From: Bacteroidota bacterium
Lineage (GTDB): Bacteria; Bacteroidota; Bacteroidia; Bacteroidales; Prolixibacteraceae
Assembly (NCBI GenBank): GCA_023393265.1
Contig: JAEWME010000047.1
Coordinates: forward strand, 1-11,301
DNA length: 11,301 bases
Direction: 5' to 3'
Made by a program: the position numbers and the translations under genes. The notes under the pieces are model-generated. The model saw only the letters and a list, made by a program, of their open reading frames with translations, had not been told where the DNA came from and did not search any database. Below are positions 6,841 to 11,301 of this stretch, in pieces. How positions within the stretch are numbered: the stretch's first letter is position 1; each line of letters opens with the position of its first letter.

Positions 6841-8145
6841 TTATTCAGATTTACAGATTTTCAGCATTTCTTTGTAAACACCCAACCAGCCGCGCCATTC
6901 ACGAAGTTCGCCAAGCGAACTGTTGTGCCAGAGCGAAATAAAAGTCCCTTTCACCAGGCGTACTTCATGTACCAGCTCCTGAATTTTGGTCAATGCTTCG
7001 TCCTGATTCAGTTTCATGTACTGGTTCAGTGTGCCGTCCATCACCTGGAACGGAAAAACACGAAGCACCGTTTGAGTTTCCTTTTCAAGGTCATAAAAAT
7101 AAAAAGGGGTGCACGTTCCGGCTCTGAATCCGGGACGCTGAGCAAACCCCATCGTATAGTCTTCTGAAATGCCTGTCGCTATCAAATTCCGGTAGGTCTC
7201 GGGAATCGAAAGTTTCAAAAAATGCTGGCGGCTCCCGTCGATTGGACGATCCAGCACTTCGGCCAACGCCTGCACTTCGTACTGAAGTTCCCGAAAATCA
7301 TCATTCGACCGGTACGACGGATGCAATCCAATCCGAGCTGAACCTGCAATTCGCCTGATCAGCGACTGAAACGCGCTGCTTTTCAGCGAGTGGTTCTTAT
7401 CAAAGGGGCCGTACTTTCCGACCAGAAAAAAGAAAACGGGCTTCAGCTTATATCGGTCATGAAGTGACTCCAGCAAATCGTACGTGTCGTACGGATCTTT
7501 TTTGAACCGAAGCAAAACAAGCAGCCGATTATAATTGTCGGCAAAATCGAGCCTGGCCAATGCCTTTGCAAATGCGCCGATCGTTCGGGCAATTCCTTTG
7601 TGGCGGTAGGCAAACGCCACATCCACATCAATGGTGGGAACAAACGTGAATTTTCGTTCCTGAATTTTAACCTCTGGAAATTTTGCCTTGATTATTTCTC
7701 CCAGCATCATTGCCCACTGATCGACTACCGGTTTTTCAAGAAAACCGTTCCGAAAAGCCAGGCTTTCCTCAACCGGGAAACGCCCGTGGTTGTCGCGCCG
7801 TTCAGACAGGTATTCTTCGTACCGACACAAAAGATAGAAACTCGCAGCAAAAATATCAAAAGGCAAATCACCGGAATTGCTCCTGAAAAATACAGGCACT
7901 TCATTCCATTCAGACACCTCGATTTCCTGCGCTTTAACCTGGTTTTCAAACAGCAGCGAGTGTGGAACGATTGTAATTGTTCCGTTAATCATAGCGGTTG
8001 AGTAGTTTATCCGTGGCAATGATGACTTCACGAATACATCCGGATCAGAGGTCAACTCATAATCGATGCCGAGTATTTCGTTCAGGATAAAACCAAAACT
8101 GTATTTTACCCGCGGAGAGCTATTTTCTGAATAAACAAAAATCAC
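6841..8145 (-). CDS. Polysaccharide deacetylase-like protein (DUF7033 family)
   Basis: A 434-residue protein with an N-terminal region (1-165) typical of DUF7033 and a C-terminal NodB-like deacetylase domain. The metal-binding motif appears as PTIDVDVAF (170-178), with the second motif GLHPSYRSN (273-281), then SRQHFLKL (305-312), a GFRAGT segment (339-344) and SLWHNS (404-409). Carbohydrate esterase family 4 enzymes remove N- or O-acetyl groups from glycans; here the target is unknown. No signal peptide is seen, so it would act in the cytoplasm on a lipid-linked or nucleotide-linked intermediate, or be exported by another route. The longer open frame extends to 8229, but I choose GTG at 8145 because it overlaps the stop of the glycosyltransferase in a GTGA, the usual translational-coupling arrangement, and because conserved-looking sequence (IFVYSENSSPRVKY) begins there. 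It is the middle gene of the operon. Confidence 0.8.
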   Translation of the reverse strand: MIFVYSENSSPRVKYSFGFILNEILGIDYELTSDPDVFVKSSLPRINYSTAMINGTITIVPHSLLFENQVKAQEIEVSEWNEVPVFFRSNSGDLPFDIFAASFYLLCRYEEYLSERRDNHGRFPVEESLAFRNGFLEKPVVDQWAMMLGEIIKAKFPEVKIQERKFTFVPTIDVDVAFAYRHKGIARTIGAFAKALARLDFADNYNRLLVLLRFKKDPYDTYDLLESLHDRYKLKPVFFFLVGKYGPFDKNHSLKSSAFQSLIRRIAGSARIGLHPSYRSNDDFRELQYEVQALAEVLDRPIDGSRQHFLKLSIPETYRNLIATGISEDYTMGFAQRPGFRAGTCTPFYFYDLEKETQTVLRVFPFQVMDGTLNQYMKLNQDEALTKIQELVHEVRLVKGTFISLWHNSSLGELREWRGWLGVYKEMLKICKSE

Positions 8146-9266
8146 AACCTGCTGTATATTTCTTTGAGTTTGATCGATTCTTTTTCCCAGCACAATTCTT
8201 CGCCAGCCTTCTGGATATTCTCCTTCCAAAAGCCGCTTTTGCTTTTGGCTAACATCTCATTCATTTTTGCAGCAATCGCTTTCGGATCGTGACTTTCAAC
8301 GACATCTCCCACACCGTACGATTTCACAACATTGGCCACTTCTACCAGATTTGAGGCCAAAACCGGAATACCCGCCTGAATGTAATCGAACACCTTATTG
8401 GGCAAACTATACCGGTAATTGATGTTCGTGTCTTTATCCAAAGTGAGGCCCAAATCTGCGACCTGCGTGTATTGCATCATTTCGGCAAACGGAAGTTTAC
8501 CGAAAAAAAGTACTTTTTCTTCCAGATTCAGTCTGACAACCATTTCTTTCAGAATTTCAATGACATCGCCACTGCCAATAATGATAAAAATGGCCTGATC
8601 GACAAACTGCATGGCCTGAACCGCTTCCTCCGCCCCCCTGTCGATGTTGATACCTGCGCCCTGCAGAATCGCGATGCTTTTGCCTTCGGGCAAACCCAGC
8701 TCGGTCCTGGTTTTCCGGTTGGTTTGCACCAGCCGGTTCGACACATTCCTGATGACACCCAATTTTTTGCCGTACTGCTTCTCGTAAAGTCCGGCAATCG
8801 AACCATTAACGGTGTAAATCACTTTCAGCTTCGGGAAAATCCACTTTTCAATCCGCTCCCAGGTCGCTTTCACAAACGGCCTGTCTGCAATTTCAGGAAC
8901 ACCGGTAAAATATTCGTGGCTGTCGTACACCAATTTCCTTCCAGCCAAACACGCTGCCAGATAATTTGCCAGCAAAGTGTCCAAATCGTTCGACAAAAGT
9001 ACATGAGCCCGATGCGAAATAAGGTACAGAAACAGCCTGATGTTATATTCAGCATAAAAAAAAGGGCCTTTGGTAAACAGCAGCTTCATTCGATGCGTGC
9101 GATAGGCGCGCTGAAGCGGCAAACTATTTTTCAGTTTCCGGCCGACAAGGGTAACTTCAAATCCCATTTCCGATAAGGTTGTGCAAACTTTATGCACCCG
9201 GTTGTCGGTAACAAGGTCGTTGGTTACTGACGCGATGATTCGTTTCTTATGATTTAGTTGAGCCAA
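8142..9266 (-). CDS. Glycosyltransferase family 4-type protein
   Basis: A 374-residue retaining GT-B glycosyltransferase by appearance. The N-terminal half begins KRIIASVTNDLVTDNRVHKV (8-27) and carries the acceptor-domain motif YDSHEYF (114-120). The C-terminal donor half shows LQGAGINIDRGAE (201-213), IIIGSGD (228-234), FFGKLPF (254-260) and NKVFDYIQAGIPVLAS (290-305), the position of the nucleotide-sugar contact loop in GT4 enzymes. No signal peptide is seen, so it is likely a cytoplasmic enzyme acting on a lipid carrier, as for capsule, LPS or exopolysaccharide. The start is TTG: the next Met is residue 34, after conserved sequence, so the TTG is preferred. It is the first gene of the operon, and its stop is shared with the GTG of the deacetylase. 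The exact sugar donor is not predictable. Confidence 0.86.
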   Translation of the reverse strand: MAQLNHKKRIIASVTNDLVTDNRVHKVCTTLSEMGFEVTLVGRKLKNSLPLQRAYRTHRMKLLFTKGPFFYAEYNIRLFLYLISHRAHVLLSNDLDTLLANYLAACLAGRKLVYDSHEYFTGVPEIADRPFVKATWERIEKWIFPKLKVIYTVNGSIAGLYEKQYGKKLGVIRNVSNRLVQTNRKTRTELGLPEGKSIAILQGAGINIDRGAEEAVQAMQFVDQAIFIIIGSGDVIEILKEMVVRLNLEEKVLFFGKLPFAEMMQYTQVADLGLTLDKDTNINYRYSLPNKVFDYIQAGIPVLASNLVEVANVVKSYGVGDVVESHDPKAIAAKMNEMLAKSKSGFWKENIQKAGEELCWEKESIKLKEIYSRL

Positions 9267-9284
9267 AACCGTGATAATTTGAGG

Positions 9285-9292
9285 TAAAGATA
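9285..9292 (-). promoter_or_regulatory. Weak -7-like element before the glycosyltransferase operon
   Basis: On the minus strand TATCTTTA (9292-9285) matches TAnnTTTG at all fixed positions but the last. It lies about 18 nt upstream of the TTG start at 9266. No clear TTG/TTTG sits at the -33 distance. It is a possible, weak promoter for the operon; better matches are absent in this gap on this strand. Confidence 0.25.
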
Positions 9293-9312
9293 GAGAGATT
9301 TACATTTCTATT

Positions 9313-9331
9313 AATTGCGCTATCAGCAATT
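9313..9331. repeat. Short inverted repeat in the divergent murB/glycosyltransferase gap
   Basis: AATTGC (9313-9318) and GCAATT (9326-9331) are exact reverse complements with a 7-nt centre. The arms are only 6 bp and AT-rich, so a chance match is quite possible. It lies 56 bp upstream of the -33 element of murB and about 47 bp upstream of the start of the glycosyltransferase, where a shared operator could sit. Its function is inference. Confidence 0.25.
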
Positions 9332-9386
9332 TTTAGAAACAGAAACAACCGCATTTTATTGTCAAAAAAAAGCCATTTATTTAATC

Positions 9387-9419
9387 GTTGCAATTCATCT
9401 GGCGTAAAGCTTATATTTG
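9387..9419 (+). promoter_or_regulatory. murB promoter (Bacteroidota -33/-7)
   Basis: GTTG (9387-9390) and TATATTTG (9412-9419) are separated by 21 nt and match the TTTG / TAnnTTTG consensus of the phylum, with the -7 element perfect and one mismatch in the -33 box. Transcription should begin around 9424-9428, leaving a leader of only about 8-12 nt before the ATG at 9436. The TTG within the -33 box is in frame with murB and would be mistaken for a start codon. Confidence 0.7.
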
Positions 9420-9435
9420 CCACAAAATTATTCTG

Positions 9436-10455
9436 ATGATCCGCTCATTCTCTAATTACCCGTTGCGACAAAACCACACCTTTGGCACCGATGCTTTTGC
9501 CCGCCACTATTTTGAATTCACCGAAACCGACGATCTGAAAGGTTTTCTGGAAACCACAACTGAGTGGCGCGACATGCCGATTCTGATTGTCGGCGAAGGT
9601 AGCAACCTGTTATTTGTAAACGACTTTTCGGGATTAGTCCTGAATCCAAATATTCCGGGAATCAAAGCTGTACACGAGGATAGAAACAACGTTTGGCTCG
9701 AAGTGGGCGCCGGAGTCCATTGGGACGAGTTGGTTGAATATGCCGTTTTTTATGGCTGGGGAGGAATCGAAAACCTTTCGCTCATTCCGGGTAAAGTTGG
9801 AGCAGCCGCCGTGCAAAACATTGGCGCGTACGGCATGGAAATTCAACACCGCATCGAGTCGGTTTCGGGCTTCGACCTCGAAACCCTTTCGGAATACACC
9901 ATCGACGCCAAAGACTGCGAGTACGCCTATCGCGACAGTATTTTCAAGAATCGGTTGAAAGAGCGGTTGATTGTTACTTCGGTAGTTTTTAAACTCGACA
10001 AATTTCCTGAGTTTATCCTGAACTATGGCGACCTGAAAGCCGAAACCGAAAAGCTGGGGAACATCAATCTGCGGAATATCCGCAAAGCGGTGATCGCCAT
10101 TCGCGAATCGAAACTGCCCGACCCAAAGGTTTTTGGCAACGCCGGAAGTTTCTTTAAAAATCCGATTGTTGAGTCGTCGCTGGCGGAGCAATTGCTCGCC
10201 GAAAACCCTAAAATGCCCCACTACCCTACTTCGGAGGGAAAAACCAAACTGGCAGCAGGCTGGCTCATCGAACAATGTGGCTGGAAAGGCTTCCGCAGGG
10301 GCGATGCAGGCGTACACGAAAAACAGGCACTGGTTTTGGTGAACTACGGAAATGCGACGGGTAAAGAAATCTACGATCTTTCCGAAGAAATATGCCAATC
10401 GGTTCAGGCAAAATTTGGCGTAGAGTTAGAAAGAGAAGTGAATGTAATTGGGTAA
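9436..10455 (+). CDS. murB: UDP-N-acetylenolpyruvoylglucosamine reductase MurB
   Basis: MurB reduces UDP-GlcNAc-enolpyruvate to UDP-MurNAc with NADPH and FAD, the second committed step of peptidoglycan precursor synthesis in the cytoplasm. The 339-residue protein matches type I MurB (E. coli length 342). The FAD-binding region is VGEGSNLLF (52-60) and IENLSLIPGKVGAAAVQNIG (111-130). Other motifs are AYRDSIFK (164-171), GNAGSFFKNP (234-243) with the catalytic Ser238, AAGWLIEQCGWKG (273-285) and the C-terminal LEREVNVIG carrying Glu334. These correspond to Tyr158/Arg159, Ser229 and Glu325 of the E. coli enzyme. The insertion with YRDSxFK marks type I. ATG (MIRSFSNYPL) is chosen; the upstream TTG would put the promoter inside the coding sequence. 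It is transcribed alone, divergent from the glycosyltransferase operon. Confidence 0.96.
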   Translation: MIRSFSNYPLRQNHTFGTDAFARHYFEFTETDDLKGFLETTTEWRDMPILIVGEGSNLLFVNDFSGLVLNPNIPGIKAVHEDRNNVWLEVGAGVHWDELVEYAVFYGWGGIENLSLIPGKVGAAAVQNIGAYGMEIQHRIESVSGFDLETLSEYTIDAKDCEYAYRDSIFKNRLKERLIVTSVVFKLDKFPEFILNYGDLKAETEKLGNINLRNIRKAVIAIRESKLPDPKVFGNAGSFFKNPIVESSLAEQLLAENPKMPHYPTSEGKTKLAAGWLIEQCGWKGFRRGDAGVHEKQALVLVNYGNATGKEIYDLSEEICQSVQAKFGVELEREVNVIG

Positions 10456-10462
10456 AAGTGAT

Positions 10463-10486
10463 CAGTGGTCAGTCGCAGTTGGCAGT
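10463..10486. repeat. Short CAGT-phased repeat at the convergent gene end
   Basis: Four CAGT units (beginning 10463, 10470, 10476 and 10483) recur every 6-7 bp just after the murB stop, reading CAGT-GGT-CAGT-CG-CAGT-TGG-CAGT. The repeat runs into the last five codons of the methyltransferase gene on the other strand (its final residues TANCD and stop). Similar CAGTCGG-type micro-repeats are, to my memory, scattered in intergenic DNA of many Bacteroidota; the count in this genome cannot be judged here. Confidence 0.5.
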
Positions 10487-11119
10487 TTTCTCCGCAACAA
10501 AAATCAAATCAACCGTCACCGATCCGTCGGGCTCTTGATAATCCTGCCGATCCAGGCAAAGTAGGGTGAATCCAGCCTTTTCAAATGCCTCCTGCAAATC
10601 GGCTTGCCGGTGGTAATTGAAATAAACCTCAGAATCGCCCGAAAAACTGGTTTTCTCATACCCAGCCCGGTTTTCATCGCCTTCCATCGTGCTCAGGTAA
10701 ATAACACCACCAGGATTTAAAAGCGCCGAACAATCGGTAATCAGTTTTGCGGCATCCTCTTTCGATAAAAACGGCAGGCAAAACAAGCACATTACCGCAT
10801 CGAATTTTTCAGGAATTACAGAAATATCCCGAACATCCATTACCCTGAAATCCACATCAGTCAAGTCTTTTCGGGCAATTTCAATCATTTTTGGTGCCAG
10901 ATCAACCGCCAGAATCCGGCTTTCAGGAAAGTGATTTTTCAGGAATTTGGTGACATTTCCCGGACCACAAGCCAATTCCAAAATAGCAGGGCTGCTTGTT
11001 TTTATCTGACTTACAAACCAGGAAAGTTGATCGAAGTAGCCGCTTACATTGTCGAACCGACTGGCATATTCTTCAGCAAATTCGTCAAATCGCTGAACCG
11101 AAAGATTAAAATTCTCCAT
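10469..11119 (-). CDS. Class I SAM-dependent methyltransferase
   Basis: A 216-residue soluble protein of the Methyltransf_11/25 type. Motif I is ELACGPGN (48-55) followed by the acidic motif II AVDLAP with Asp73. A DVRD segment (95-98) is the usual adenine-contact position, FDAVMCLFCLPFL (106-118) is motif IV and LLNPGGVIYLST (133-144) is the post-motif strand. The substrate cannot be predicted; UbiE-like or small-molecule methylation is a loose analogy. ATG follows the upstream stop codon TAG directly (0 nt between), with GGAAGAG just before, so it is translationally linked to the DUF2007-type gene. It converges on murB with 13 nt between stops and no clear hairpin there. The C-terminal five codons come from the CAGT repeat, so the end of the protein may be recently extended or altered. 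Confidence 0.83.
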   Translation of the reverse strand: MENFNLSVQRFDEFAEEYASRFDNVSGYFDQLSWFVSQIKTSSPAILELACGPGNVTKFLKNHFPESRILAVDLAPKMIEIARKDLTDVDFRVMDVRDISVIPEKFDAVMCLFCLPFLSKEDAAKLITDCSALLNPGGVIYLSTMEGDENRAGYEKTSFSGDSEVYFNYHRQADLQEAFEKAGFTLLCLDRQDYQEPDGSVTVDLIFVAEKTANCD

Positions 11120-11301
11120 CTACTCTTCCGATTTCTCCGCTTGTTCGTATTGCGAAATCACATCCATGGCCCGTTCAAAATCAGCACTCGAAACAAAAAT
11201 TTTGACAGCTCCAGCGCCGCCGCCAGCCACATTCCAGGGCGCCAAAACACCCATGCGCTCATCTTTCAGGAACGACTCAATTTCGGCGTTGTCGAGCAAA
11301 C
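11120..11301 (-). CDS. DUF2007-type small protein, C-terminal part (cut by window edge)
   Basis: The window holds the last 59 codons and the TAG stop; the 5' end lies beyond position 11301. Read on the minus strand it gives LLDNAEIESFLKDERMGV, then APWNVAGGGAGAVKIFVSSA, then DFERAMDVISQYEQ and a charged tail. The pattern of a gap residue, PW, a small loop rich in glycine, then VKIFV and a helix DFERAMDV resembles DUF2007 (a small putative signal-transducing domain of unknown function). Functional prediction is not possible. It probably is the first or upstream gene of an operon with the methyltransferase, as its stop abuts the methyltransferase ATG. Confidence 0.6.
   Translation of the reverse strand, partial: LLDNAEIESFLKDERMGVLAPWNVAGGGAGAVKIFVSSADFERAMDVISQYEQAEKSEE

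Noticed and set aside
8146..8229. Longer start for the deacetylase gene at 8229
   Set aside because: It would overlap the glycosyltransferase by 88 nt in another frame and adds residues (EGEYPEGWRR and on) that look like out-of-frame reading; the GTGA overlap start is simpler.
8472..9176. Plus-strand open frame of 234 codons opposite the glycosyltransferase
   Set aside because: Antisense to a gene with strong GT4 motifs; amino-acid composition is unlike a real protein and no promoter or context supports it.
9634..10398. Minus-strand open frame of 254 codons opposite murB
   Set aside because: Antisense shadow of a confidently identified murB.
1..11301. tRNA, rRNA, IS element, CRISPR, prophage or defence genes
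   Set aside because: No cloverleaf, transposase, repeat-spacer array or phage/defence motif was seen; coding and gaps are accounted for by envelope and metabolic genes.

Overview
The window looks like ordinary core chromosome from a member of the Bacteroidota, probably a marine or anaerobic Bacteroidia of the Marinilabiliales/Prolixibacteraceae type. The evidence is TAnnTTTG-type -7 promoter elements, the near absence of Shine-Dalgarno sequences, an ftsE without a neighbouring ftsX, a large TPR lipoprotein-sized gene paired with a TonB-receptor-like outer-membrane barrel, and a DUF7033-type polysaccharide deacetylase. The genus-level guess is inference only. I see no RNA gene, insertion sequence, prophage, CRISPR array or defence system.

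Layout. Positions 1-4980 (minus strand) hold a two-gene operon: a secreted ~1000-residue TPR protein followed, after 2 nt, by a plug-less TonB-receptor-like outer-membrane barrel. A 221-bp divergent intergenic region follows, with a perfect 8-bp inverted repeat and a promoter for ftsE (plus strand, ATG at 5202). ftsE converges on a three-gene minus-strand operon (9266 down to 5922): a GT4-type glycosyltransferase, a polysaccharide-deacetylase-like protein and a FemAB/GNAT-like transferase. These three are joined by a 4-nt GTGA overlap and a 1-nt gap, and all three appear to start with non-ATG codons. A 169-bp divergent region carries a good Bacteroidota promoter for murB (plus strand, ATG at 9436). 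murB converges with 13 nt spacing on a second minus-strand operon, a DUF2007-type protein (cut by the window edge) and a class I methyltransferase.

How the genes fit together. Most of the window concerns the cell envelope. MurB makes UDP-MurNAc, FtsE belongs to the FtsEX system that controls peptidoglycan hydrolysis at division, the GT/deacetylase/FemAB operon looks like an envelope glycan-modifying module of unknown product, and the TPR/barrel pair is probably periplasmic/outer-membrane. The promoter positions correct two start sites: upstream in-frame TTG codons for ftsE and murB lie inside promoter elements and cannot be the translational starts. The least expected observations are the run of three non-ATG starts, the strong over-representation of the word TCCTGAA/TTCAGGA across genes and gaps, and the inverted repeat upstream of ftsE. 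I did not find convincing evidence for a wholly new system.
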